Assembly (NCBI GenBank): GCA_037074765.1
Contig: JBAMDO010000086.1
Location: 62,001 to 126,000 of the forward strand
Direction: 5' to 3'
Length of the DNA: 64,000 nucleotides
Origin: Mansonella perstans
Taxonomy: Eukaryota > Nematoda > Chromadorea > Rhabditida > Onchocercidae
Part shown: in pieces, positions 39,518 through 51,700 of the stretch
How positions within the stretch are numbered: position 1 is the stretch's first letter
Layout of the letters: each line of letters begins with the position of its first letter
Program-made: the position numbers and the translations under genes
Notes under the pieces: generated by a model
The model's database searches: none
What the model was told of the DNA's origin: nothing
Seen by the model: only the letters and a program-made list of their open reading frames with translations

Positions 39518-40418
39518 GATATATGCGATGCTTAGCGAAAAACTTAGCTGGAAAAAAAACGAGTGACACTCCCGAATATCATAAGCCAAACAGTAGGCTT
39601 TCGAAAAGATTACTTTAATGTATATTTAAATGATGTATTTTATTGATTAGGCACATGAACTGGTTCTTTTACATTCATTCCAGCTTAAACATTACTTCCA
39701 GTTTGAAAATTTATGAAAATAATAATTTGTAGTAATTCTTAATGAGATTTAGAAATTTCAAACCTAATATCAGTGAGATTTTGCAGTGAAAAATTAAATA
39801 AAAAAGTGGATGTTTTTAATCATTTCATATTTGATTAACTCCTCGACCCAAATTGCTTCACCCAATCGTAACAACTACATTGAATAAAAGCTCAGTCTGA
39901 ATAGATTATAGAACTGAACATAATTAGAAAGAAATTCCAGTTCTAACATAACTACAGCGTTGATTAACTAACATTTTTTGTTATTTTGTTCTCTTTCGAT
40001 CGATAAGGGAAAGGAAGCACCACTACTATTTTCATTTACTAAATAAAATTCAAACTCCATTCTTCACAGTGTGTATTTCTAATTTCTACTCTTTACTTTA
40101 TCTCATGATCTTTCTCTGTACTTGTTACTGCATAGCATTTACTTAACTGTCTCTATTGTACTTATTCCTCTTTGAAATTTCAAGATCATTTGAAAATTGT
40201 GCTTCCAAATAGATGATAAAATTCACATCATGGTATTAAATTTCTAATTCCTGCAGTAAACTAAATTTTGGAATAATTCATGTCTTTCGTTGAATATAAA
40301 AGTTCTTTTTGCCATTCTAAAGAATCAAATTTATTAACGAAAGAAAAACAATTTATTGCATGATAGCTGATTGCAGATTTTCAAATGTTAGTCAACGAGT
40401 GTGTAGCAGTTAATTGAA

Positions 40419-41802
40419 ATGATAAACAGGAAAATTCACGGTGTACCAATCAAAGAGTATTTCACAGACCTCGTATCAAAAAAGGTCGAAATTGAACCAA
40501 ATAATCCAGCGTTCCGCTGCTTCCGTGATAAATTTCATGTTTATGTTCGTTTTTGGATCACTTTTTGATTTCAGTTCTATTACTTATAAATGAATTATGA
40601 AATACACAGAAAACTAGCATTTATTATTCCACTTGTCATCTTTATAAATTCATATGGAGATGTAAAATAAGCTTCTTAGTTTAATTAAGAGAAAATGAGA
40701 TAAAAAGGGACGAAATCAAATTCTCTTTTTCAATTGATCAACTGCATGCGGCTCACATGCTTAATGGTTGTTTTACAGTTTGCTGCAAAAGTTATGTTCA
40801 TGCTGAGCATAAGCCTTTGGATGATCATATTTGGCATTCTGTTTCCATGGAGCATACTGATCGTTTGGATAGCAGTATTGTATTTTTTAATAACAGTTTA
40901 TGCTCTCAGACAAAAACGAGCCGGTTGTCTATGGCCAGCTATTATACACTCAGTAAGTCCAATAACTTTTATGTTAATTTCCGATGAAAAGTTTGTGAAA
41001 TGGTTTACATCTCAAAAGGGTGAATCGGACTCCAATTCTTAAAAAAATATTTGCTTTTTTTAAGAAAAACAATGATTTCGAAATATAGAATAAAAAAGAA
41101 AATGATTTCATTCATTTGAGGCCTTAGCAATATTAATCTGGTCAGCTGGAACAATCTTCCTGTTTACAACTGCGTTATTTAGTACCCAGACATTTCTGAA
41201 AATATTTGGACAAAGTATGCTTTTACATATTTCGTAAAACTTTTTTTTTTTATTATAAATTGTAGAAGAAAACTTTTTTTAGTAATAAAGAGATTATTGT
41301 TGTGATTTTATGGAAGTGAATCTTTTGATATTTTTAAAGTATTGCCATTTTCATCTAATCTTATTCACTCTGTCATGATAACGCACAAATTTTTCATCGA
41401 TATTTGGTCTTTACTGCTATAAAAAAACCCTTCTAAAAAAAAGTTTTTTTTAGAGAAGCCTTTCAGCTGCATCAAACTTTTAATGTCTGTAATAATTACA
41501 ATTCAAAATAACTAATCAGCAAATTGCAAATAAAACATGAGTAAAATTCAAGCTTTTCTTATCTCTGAAAGGTGCTTTCAGGTCACCACCAACAATTCAT
41601 TATAAGATTTCTGGTAGTGTTGATGATCAAGACTGCAGTAGTACTTACTGGTCTTTATCTTATTTGCCAATTTTTTGTTTTCAACCAGTGCCGCAAATAT
41701 TTCGACCATATACGAAATGCTGATTTACCGAGAGCTTCTCAGGAAGAAACAACCGAATTAGAAGTGATTCAGGATAAGTCATATTCTTCGTCTCAAGAAT
41801 AA
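40419..41802 (+). CDS. multi-span membrane protein of unknown function (four-TM type)
   Basis: Four exons: 40419-40538, 40779-40952, 41121-41214 and 41582-41802, giving 202 aa. Phases close (0, 0, 1) and an AATAAA lies 47 bp after the stop (41849-41854). Residues 1-40 are cytosolic-looking and contain CFRDKF. Then come about four hydrophobic spans: VMFMLSISLWMIIFGILF, ILIVWIAVLYFLITVYAL, ALAILIWSAGTIFLFTTALF and FLVVLMIKTAVVLTGLYLIC. The C-terminal tail of about 45 residues is acidic and Ser-rich (QEETTELEVIQ). The layout resembles the many small four-span proteins of nematodes, some LAPTM- or tetraspanin-like, but the diagnostic motifs of those families are not visible. The function is unknown. 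The exon model is good; the first exon is supported by ORF quality and phase. Confidence 0.7.
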
Positions 41803-44800
41803 TTGCGGATTGTCATTGTTAAACTATATGTTTGTATAAAATTTTGCCAATAAATTTTTTAATATAATGCTGAAATTCTGGAGACTCATTTAAAATTTTG
41901 ATGCGAATAACAAGGAATTTTTCATTCAAAATTTGTATTAAAGGGAATTATAAAAAACTTTTTTCTTGCAAATGATGAATGTCGATGCAGTATCAAAGAA
42001 GAAGACTTCATCCCTCGGACAGTTTCAACTCACAATTAGTTGAGGAAATTTGATTCAAATGCAAATAGCGGGAATGTACTATATTCAAAAACATTTGACT
42101 TTTTAACATATTTTCTCAAAAATAGGAATAAATGAAAAAAGAATGGAAAGTGAAACATAAAAAATTTTTTCGTTAGATAATATTAACTAACAATAAAATC
42201 CCGAAGAAAATCTGCCGATCCATTCATGAGGAAGTTTATCAAGTAGCACGCTAAACTGAGTAAAGTGAGATAGAACCGCTGGCTAAAAGAATAATCAAGA
42301 TTGTCCAGAACCATGACATACTTCTAGTGAGCAATCTTAACTAATAAAATACAAGCCATTTATTGCGTAACATCCACAAGCCAGCATAATAACTGAACCT
42401 TTAATAGAAATCCGAAAGTTAATCTCTAAATCGAACAAGATTTTTAATAAGTTTAGAATAAAAGCAGAACATTAATTAGGAAAGCTAACAAAGGGAAAGA
42501 CAAAATTACCAACATACCGAACTATGCGGTGTCCTGTACCATGACATACTACATGTCAGAATAACAATTGTCAAAATAAGATATGAAATTATCGTACCTA
42601 CGCATGTGCTACGCTACGTCATCAGCTGATTTTAACGAATTCATTAGTACTACAGAAATATAAGATTTATTAAGACTAATGGGAAAAACTTCACAAGAGT
42701 AAATGTTTTGACACGGTACTTAGAAATTTGATTGTACTTGCAGGTTACGTTTTTTATGTGAACCACTCCTTCATAAATCATATTCTTTTTCCCAACCTTT
42801 AACACAAAAGGATCATTTCAACTTTCACGACACTGAACCCAACTTTCTCACCAAGTAAATCCAATTCCCTTTAACCTATCAAAGCTGATCTCTTTTCAAA
42901 TAATCTCTCTCTGCTAGTGCCCGAAAAACCAGAAATGTGTTTTGTCATTCCGTAAAAATTAATTCCAACATTATATTTCTGCATATAGCACCATAACTTA
43001 GAAAGTAGAACTATAAACTTAAAAATCAAAGTATCATTTTTAAAATTTCGAAATTTGGAGTTTAACCTTCGCCTTCTAAATTTTACTCCTCTGGTTTTTT
43101 TCTCTTATTTTGGTACAAAAAACTTGAACTTTACAGATTCTATTTCCGTAGATATCCATATTTTGTTGAATAAGATCTTTAACTAAACAACTATTCAAGA
43201 CGTACCGCCATCAGCTCCTATTTTATGGATTTCAATTTCTTCCCGGTTTTAGCTTTCGGATTTCTGATTTCTATACGATCTATCACTTTCATGCCCACAA
43301 CGACAAATGGTTTACGTTTTACAGAACTTTTTTAAACATTTTATGACATTTTGGATCAGTAAGTCGAGAAAAAGCAGTGTTGCTTTTCACTATCTTTGCC
43401 CGAAAAAGCAAAAGCATGGTCAGAATAAAGGATTCTAAGTTCACTTTTTTCATGTCAAAAAGATTTCGGAAAAAAAACAGAGTATACCGAAATTAAAACA
43501 GAATATGTCCTTTATAATTCACATCAAATTTTAATTTATTTTCTCAAATACCGGAAGAAGCAAATTATCCGTGATCTATTGGAATAGAGTGTAGTATCAG
43601 AACTGCAAGTAGCAATGCACCTTCCTAGCGTTTTTCGGAGTAGAAAACAATTAAAGTTCAATTGAATTTATTTCAAACCTTTACTGCTGAAATGTAGGAA
43701 TGAACTTTACAATAAAAAAGAAATGGAAAAGCTAAAAATACTTCAAATCTATTTCGCATCAGTCAAGCGTCATAAACCTTCTTTAACTCGATGGCTGTAA
43801 ATTTCGTTACGGCAGAATTTGTACTTCAATCGGCCACATCTCTACACGAATATACACTATAACTTGCACTTTGCAAGCATTCGTCGTGCTATGAACGAAT
43901 TGTAACGCAATATCGATGCGTAAAAGTGTTCACATCTGAACTGACAATCGGGCACAAATTGATAAACATGCGATCCATCTCGAATAACATCTAGAATGAG
44001 TTTACTGATTTTTTAAAGGTTACTAAATATGTTGTTATCTAGAAGTAGCAAAAATTAGCCATCAAAAACATGATGAATGTGTCACAGTTCAATCATCTGG
44101 TTAAATTTCAATTCAGGCATTTTAAATACATAATCCTTCACCAGCAATTATTATCAATTCAGCTCTATTTTCCGAATAAATTATTTGATATATCTGACAA
44201 ACATTAATGTCTAACCTAGCAACCTCTTCTTAGTGATCGACAAATAACGAAGAAGTTCGGCACGGCTGTGAATATTCTTCCGCTGAAGATTTTTGATAGA
44301 ATTTTGAGGAAATACCACAATCTTTCATATTTTGATAATAATATCAATCAGAAAATCAGTCGCGTTTCTGGTCATATTAACCATTTTTTATAAAAGCGGT
44401 ATATTTTATCTATTTTAGTCCAGGAACTTCCCAATAAAACACCCAAATATGTTTTCCATAATGAATTCAGTATGGCAAAAAGGTTTGATAATCATTAATT
44501 GAAACATTAACTAAAGAAGGCTCACTGGGCTATAGCATATTAGCTGATTGTATGGTAAATGAGAATTCGCTTCAGGACATAACAATGCAACATTTTCATA
44601 ACACAGAGAGCAGAATGCCATAAACGAGACGGTGAAGCGAGTCAGCATTAACGAGGAAGAAGGAATTTTTATTTGCAACTTTGTGTTCTGAAAATAACAA
44701 TCGTTTTCTTCTATTCAACACCTTAACTATGAATGCATAAGTTACGTCTTCTTTGGACAATTTTTTTATTTTCCATGATTTTTCAGAAAAGCATTCTTAA

Positions 44801-44927
44801 TTAAAAAGTTCACTTCACTCCAGCTAAAGAACTTGTCTTCAACTTCTTTATTCGTTGGCAAGAAAAAAACTAGTAAAATGTAAAATTATATATTTGATCG
44901 ACCGAGAAGAATTCGACCAACAATGTC
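41803..44927. other. intergenic region between convergent genes
   Basis: About 3.1 kb of AT-rich DNA between the plus-strand membrane protein and minus-strand CMTR2. No firm gene. A minus-strand open stretch at 44596-44796 (listed separately) looks more coding than the rest. Shorter minus-strand open pieces at about 44216-44282 and 43805-43930 could be chance. Confidence 0.35.
44596..44796 (-). other. possible coding exon, no ATG, unassigned
   Basis: Sixty-seven open codons on the minus strand ending in TGA, containing KLSKEDVTYAFIVKVLNRRK and NADSLHRLVYGILLS. The residue use (charged and aliphatic residues alternating) looks more like protein than its surroundings. There is no in-frame ATG, so it would have to be an internal exon. 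It lies just beyond the 3' end of CMTR2 on the same strand, but I could not connect it to CMTR2 in phase with confidence. It may be chance. Confidence 0.2.
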
Positions 44928-47900
44928 TCATAAAAACGAAATTCTACGAACAAAAAAATAAAAATAAAAATAAATAGAATGCTTTTTTTTCTGTATTGAA
45001 AACTCAATTCGTAACAAGTTGACCTGGTGATTCGATGTATGAAGAAACAGTTGTTCAAGGACTGATATACAGTCCAATTGAGATCTGAACACGGATGAAC
45101 TGATTTCAAGTGCTGAATTTCGCTGTAGCACCATTTTCACTCCTTCAGGGCTCACATCAGCGGCATTTGAGAAAAGAATGGAACAAATATCTACAATTTC
45201 CTAAAAATCAATTGTTTTCATTTTTTGAAAACAAAAAAAAAAATATCTAAACTCGTTCCAACAATCAACGTTCGAAAACGATACAAAAAAGCATAGAATG
45301 AAGTATCGAAACTTTACAATGGAATTAAAATTGTGACTTGCTAAATCAAACTTAAACAAGATCTAAACCTAACTAAGGAAGCGCATTTCAACAACACTAA
45401 AGTCTTCGGTTCTAAGAATAGCGTATGTTTTATACTGGCTACTGATGGAGCATCACCCATCCTTAGAAGCTCTTCCAAACTGCACTTGTCAATGCAGAAA
45501 TCATCAACCCAATGACATGAGTCACAAAGCCAGCAAGCCGATATGTCAAATTTCTGGTTTGTTGCAGTATCATCTCCTTTCACAAAACCGTCAACTATCT
45601 AAAAATGTTGTTTTGAAAACAGTTTCAAAATTAAGTACCTGAGATTACTGCATGAACCATGACATTACTCAAAACAATTCGAAAATCATATTTGTTTTTA
45701 ACTTACCATGTTTTCAATCAAAATCTGTGCCTCTGGAGTAGTGATGTATCGCAGTCCTTCGACTAAACTACTAAGCTTCGAAAACTTCCATGGATTGGGT
45801 CTGAAGAACATATCAAGACACAACGAAATTTTATGAGCGGTTAAAATTTGAAAAAGTACCTTTTAAGGACAGTAAATGAAGCTGAGAAAAGTTTGGCAGC
45901 AAATTTTTCAAAATTTGATATTGCCATCATCTGCTCATAAGTTGCTGCTGCTTCTATTTTCTTCTTTTCAATAAAATCTTTCAAATCATTCTAAAAGCAA
46001 AAATGAGAAATGATACTGAGATTCTATGTGAAACAGTATGAAAAATAAATAAACTGCTAATTCAGGGAAAATTATTAAGAAAATACCCCAACTTTACCAA
46101 AAGTCGCGATGTTGAACCCAATCATTTGCATCTGATGTTCCACAAAAAATTTGGAACATTCCAATAGAACCTAGAAGTAAATGGGTTGATATAGGATATT
46201 CTTAGAATTTAGATAACAAAAATTTTCACAATGAAAGACCTTTCGACAAGACGTAATTACTTCTGTTCCTTTTTTACATTGCTCGCATGGTGTGTAATTC
46301 GCGCATAACAAGTAAACCTGAAATAAATAATGTCGTTCAGAACTTTCTAAAATCATAATGAATTATATTCTTGTTTGATAAAATTTTTGCGGAAATCTAT
46401 GAAGGAGAAGACATATAGAGCAAAATTTCAAATTTGACATTAACCTCGGAATTTCCTGGTTTACTGCAGGAAGGTTTTATGACATGAACCTCTTCAAAGC
46501 ACATAAGCAGACGACTCAACAATGTTACGGTATCGTCAAGAAATGATGTATACATTTTTACGATAAATGTACCATTGGTTTGGAGCAGTAATAACGATAT
46601 ATCAACCTCTTTCTGTAATAATGGGAAGATGATGCGTTCTTGCTCCGCCGGGCTGTCCTTAAAAAATGTTTTTTAATCGAAAGTTTGCAAGAAAAAAGCT
46701 AAAAACTTAGATTTCAAAACTTTCCAGTCAAATATGAACTTAGGAATGAAGAATAAAGAGTCCTGACAAACCAGCTTCCTCAACAAATTTCGGATAAAAA
46801 AATGGTTGCAAAAACAAAGACGGTTTAAATGAAAAGCAAAGTAGCGCTAAAATAACCGCAAAGCTTCTTAAATAATTTCAATAAATAATGATCAAGATCA
46901 CCTGGCAATACACACTTCCATCTGCAGTTATTAAAGAGAATTTGCCAACTTTTTTGACAATATTGCTAATGTATTCGTTAGTCCACTTCAGTATATCACC
47001 ACTGTCATCAGGGCCAAAAAACCACTTCGGAGATGTACTTGTGATTAACTCATCATCCAAGAACATGTCAAACGGTGAATTCCACTCATAATGAGGATTC
47101 AAACTTAAAATTTAAATGTCAGGCTTTCGCAGTGGCATACACCTTTCTCAGTAATTTCAATTCACAGACCAACTTTCTGAACTTCTGTCATCAACTTACT
47201 ATCATTCTATCAAAATTTTCGATATAAAATATCGAATGAAGCAAGCCTACAAACTTTTCGAGATGTTCACTTTGTCCACTTTCTCGAAGGATGTAGCTTT
47301 AACTTTTTATTGCTTAAAGCCAAACATAATTACGATTCAAAACCAAAAAACATACCTGTTTGCGTACCAGTGCCAAGGAAACTTATTTTCCTGCAATATT
47401 AAATAAACATTGATTGCCGAAATGAATGCACCAGGTGATTCGCATAAATGAAAACTTCTGAAATATAATCATGCTAGTATTTTGAGAAGCGAATATTTTC
47501 GAGACTGTTTAAAATCAACACTTCCATTATTTTTATGTCCATCTTCTTTACTTTATGTAACCTTGTTAAAACGAATTTCTGATACTCTGCTGAAAGAAAG
47601 GCAACATACTTAATAACATGCTCCGTATTACAACTGGGGAAACAAAGATGAGAGAAGCGCATCAAGATTTCGTAAAACTTGAAAAAGGCTTGAGTACTAT
47701 ATTCCACACTATAGGCACTTTTTGCACGCTCACGAATAAAAGAACGTAGAGGATGGGTAAATGAAGTATGTCTTCGCCAATCATCTAGATGATCACTCGG
47801 GATCATTTCCTAAATAAAAACATGGTTGGCTAAAAAACATTTTTCTGAAGAAAAAATTTCAAAACTCATCATAAAGTTAAGATTTTATATTTTCAAGATT

Positions 47901-48157
47901 CTTAAAAGTAAAAATAAGTCTCAATGAATGCTCAAAGAAACCTGATATATCCTAAAGCTATATTAAATTCCACAAAGAAATCATACCCTCAATTTGTCCA
48001 AACAGTTGGACAAATCCCACGAGCAAGATGCTAGTTCCTCATCCGTAATAATCTTAGATGATTCATCGACAGGAAAAGGTTTCAACCTCACTTGCTTAGA
48101 GAATAATGAATCAATCACTTGCTCATAAACCGATTTCAACTGTTCTATTTCAACCAT
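44928..48157 (-). CDS. CMTR2: cap-specific mRNA 2'-O-methyltransferase 2
   Basis: Eleven exons in transcript order: 48157-47987, 47809-47610, 47457-47356, 47103-46902, 46657-46445, 46317-46240, 46170-46093, 45990-45860, 45800-45707, 45598-45374 and 45200-44928, giving about 588 aa (human CMTR2 770). The enzyme methylates the ribose 2'-O of the second transcribed nucleotide of capped mRNA. It is an FtsJ/RrmJ-fold methyltransferase: SAM motif HLCESPGAFI, then WFFGPDDSGDI, LITADGS, TFIVKMYTSFL and KPGNSEVYLLCANY. The catalytic Lys-Asp-Lys set is Lys101 (STQAFFKFYEIL), Asp219 and Lys259. The C-terminal half is divergent and shorter than in vertebrates, with a Cys-rich piece CWLCDSCHWVDDFC. Reading on instead of splicing at 45374 gives a stop at 45341 and about 508 aa; the last exon fits the human C-terminus weakly. 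ATG 48157 is chosen. Confidence 0.9.
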
Positions 48158-48750
48158 ATAGAGCACGCTGCTGTGGTACCTTATGATTCTTTAAGCATTT
48201 TACAACATCCGTGTAAATTCACATACATGCATTAGCAACCCGTAAACCAAACAAAAATGGCTTGCAAACATGCAAGGACTCGACAACAAATTGCATAATT
48301 ACATCGTAAAAATCTTCATTAAAATATCTGAAAAAAAACTGCAACCTCAAACAAACAATCGCAATCTCACCCTTCTGCAAATTCATTTCACGGTTCTTAA
48401 AAACGTTTTTCCTCTCTCTACCTCCCTTAACCCACCAAGAACTATATGAAATCAACAAGAAGTCTCTTGCTCCTGTTAAGTATATCAGCAAAATACTGCA
48501 ACTAAGAGATTACATTTAAGATTGTAAACAAGAATAAAAATATATTTTTATCAACAACATAACTATGAAACAGTGAAATGTCAACAACACAATATAAAAT
48601 GTAAGCAGTGGAATAACATTAAATAAAGTTTCCTTGCAAAATTGATGAAGAAGAAGTTAACAACGTATTCTGAATTCTAGAGAAGAAAAGCGAACATTAA
48701 TTTAACACGAAACAACAAGAAACTGAAAAATCAGTTGAATGCTCAGAGAT
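48158..48750. other. spacer between VARS and CMTR2 (same strand)
   Basis: About 590 bp holding the valyl-tRNA synthetase 3' UTR and the CMTR2 5' region. A 90-codon minus-strand frame at 48219-48491 is probably 5' leader rather than a gene. It has pyrimidine-rich tracts ending in AG on the minus strand that could serve as trans- or cis-splice acceptors. Confidence 0.4.
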
Positions 48751-51700
48751 TCAAGTTTGCGAGTTTTTAAGTGCCATGATGGCCTCGCTCAGATGTTTTG
48801 ACTCAGCCAACAGCGATGTCACCTGAAAATTTTATTTTGCAAGTAGGCTTTAATAGCCTGAAACAGTCTTTTTCGTTCGCCCCAAAAGTTCCTCTTTACT
48901 TCATTTTTCAACAACGAGTGAGGAAACTTCTGAACCGGAAAAATCGGAATAACATGTAACTTTCGAGTCAAAATTTTATGAGAAAGTTGGAACAACCGAT
49001 TCAACGATGAACGGTCTCCTTGAGCATATTATAATTTGAAATAAACATGCTAATTTTCAATTTTCACCTTATCCGCGTTATTATTACGTATTCCAAGAGG
49101 CACTTTATTGTAGGCTGGATTAGACATCGTCTCTTCTAATTTCCGCAATTGAATTATTAGTTTCTCCTGTTTGTCCACCAATTTTGTGATTTCCTTGGGA
49201 ACATCAATTATACCCTAAAATGCCGCAGCGATCATTATCTCGATTTGAACAATAAATGGGAACTCCTCATGTCATTGCAATAATATATTTGGTGAGAAAA
49301 CAATTTTTTAAAAGTTAAACAAGCCGAAACCTGAAGCAAAAGTGAAATCTTGCAAGTTGCCGAAACAACAAGCTGCACAGAGTCTCGTGGCATCTGCTGT
49401 ATTTTATCCGCAGTTAGTAAAGAAACCTGGAAAAAAGCAGAATATTTTATGTAAGAACTTCACGTGTCTCAGTGTTTTTTTCCCCTCGCTCAAATAACTA
49501 TGATGGAAAATCGGCAGAAAAGTCATGTAAAAGAATAAAAGCAAAAAGCAAACCTTAGACGAAGAAGTCAAAGTGGTTATTAACAATAAAAGATCTTCTA
49601 CTTCTGCTATTTCTGAGTTGTTTTCGAAAATGATGTAAACTGAAACAGTTAGTTTGGCAAATCAATGACCAATTAGAATATTGAATATAAAATTAATTTA
49701 AAGAAATATAAATAGTCATAAACAATAATTGGAATTAGATATTAGATGCAACTAAGTAAAGTAATTATTTATCTAGATGAAACTCACGTTCAGTCTTAAC
49801 TTTAGCTGTTAGTCCATAATCGGAACGAAGAGAACGAACAATTTTCACGATATGCATTACGTGTCCTATCCGATTTTCCAATGCCTCATCTCGGAACATA
49901 TACTGTAGAAGCAATTATATTGAGAGATCTTTTATTCAAAAAGAAACGAATTCGAAGAACAAACCTGTTCTGCTTCAGGATATGGTACAACACATATGCT
50001 TTCTGATTGCTTCTTTAATGTACGTGACGGTAATCGCTGCCAAAGTTCTTCAGTAATGAAGGGCATGAATGGCGACAATAACCGCAATCCTGTTTCTACA
50101 CATTCAAAAAGCACCCTTCGTACAATCTCTGCACCATTAGAATCTGTTAAATATTAGTGAATTTTATAAGTAAAGTGAATCGCAAAACAGAAACTTTATA
50201 TACATGAAGTTATGATTTTAACGAAAAATAACACCAAAAAAGAAGTGCAGAATATTTTGAAAAACAGATTAAACATTTTAAATCCCAAATTTTGAGCAGG
50301 ATATACTGAATGAACAAACCACTATCAGCAAGTATCGGTTTGCATCCTTCAATATATACATCGCAAAAATCGTACTGCCAAAAATTATACAGCACTGTTG
50401 TCACGCGACTAAATTGATAGTTAGACATCTCATTATTGGATGATTCAACAGCATAAGACAGTCGTGACAAAATCCAGCGATCCAAAGAACTACATTCTTT
50501 TGGCAACTTAAAGGAACCACAGGAATTTTTTATCATACTTGCCAAAAAAAAATTAAAAACCATACATAAGATTATTAGAATCTTATAACTCACATTTTAA
50601 TCAAAAATTAAGCTTGCAGCAGTCTCTGTTAATGTGCGCTGAAATGCATCACATCAAAAAAAAACTAACAAGAAATTTTTCTGCAGGAACGAAACTGCTG
50701 CAAAACTGCATCAATGTAAATCTCGAAGCTTGCCAAATTTTATTGCAGAAGAATCTGTATCCTTGAATACGAAGCACATCAAGGTTGATGTTCCGGTGTT
50801 GACTAGTATAATTAATAAGTGCAAAGCGTAATGCATCAGTACCACATTCTGGAATGCCATTAGGATAATCATGCGCTTGCCCTTCTTTCGCTCTTTTTAG
50901 TTCTCTGCAATGAAAACAACGTAAATGTGAAAGCAGTGTTGTAAATCAAATAAAGTTACTCCATAACCGACAACAGAATCGACCACTGTGGTATGCATCA
51001 TTCTTGCCTTCAGAGCACCATGATTCAAGGTAAAAATTCAGAAAAAGTTCAAAAAAAGGAAAATGTGCAAGCATCTAAGATAAGATTGATCATAATCCAT
51101 TTTTGATTAAAATGCTTACTTTGAATCAAGATTTCCAGATTCCAGTATTTTGTTGAGCTGAGCCAATGATGCACCATGTATCACATTCAGCGGATCAATT
51201 ACATTACCTAACGATTTGCTCATTTTACGTCCATGAGCGTCCCGAATCATGGCATGCAAATAAACCTAAACAAAGACAAGGGACTTAATATTGAGAAACG
51301 AACTCATTACTTAAACATTTTAACCAACTTCTTTATCCACTTCCTTTTAGTCTCGCCTGAAAACCTTTATTTAGTCATTCCCTTTATTAATGAAATACTT
51401 CTTTGGCAAATGAAATTAATAAACTAACCTCATGAAACGGTAACTTCCCAGTGAGCTCTTGCGATAAAAATACCATCCGTGCTACCCAGAAGAAAAGTAT
51501 ATCATGTCCGGTTTCCAGAAGTGTACCTGGGAAAAATTTATCCAAATCAGCAGTTTTTTCAGGCCATCCAAAAATCTCAAACGGCCACATTCCGGAAGAA
51601 AACCAGGTATCCAGAACGTCTTCATCTGCAAAATCAGCTTACTGTTTGCTTAAATAAAACAAACATTAATTTATTGAGCAACTAAACAATAAGGATGGAC

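Noticed and set aside
48219..48491. 90-codon minus-strand frame upstream of CMTR2
   Set aside because: No conserved motif, out of any splice context, and best explained as 5' leader or spacer.
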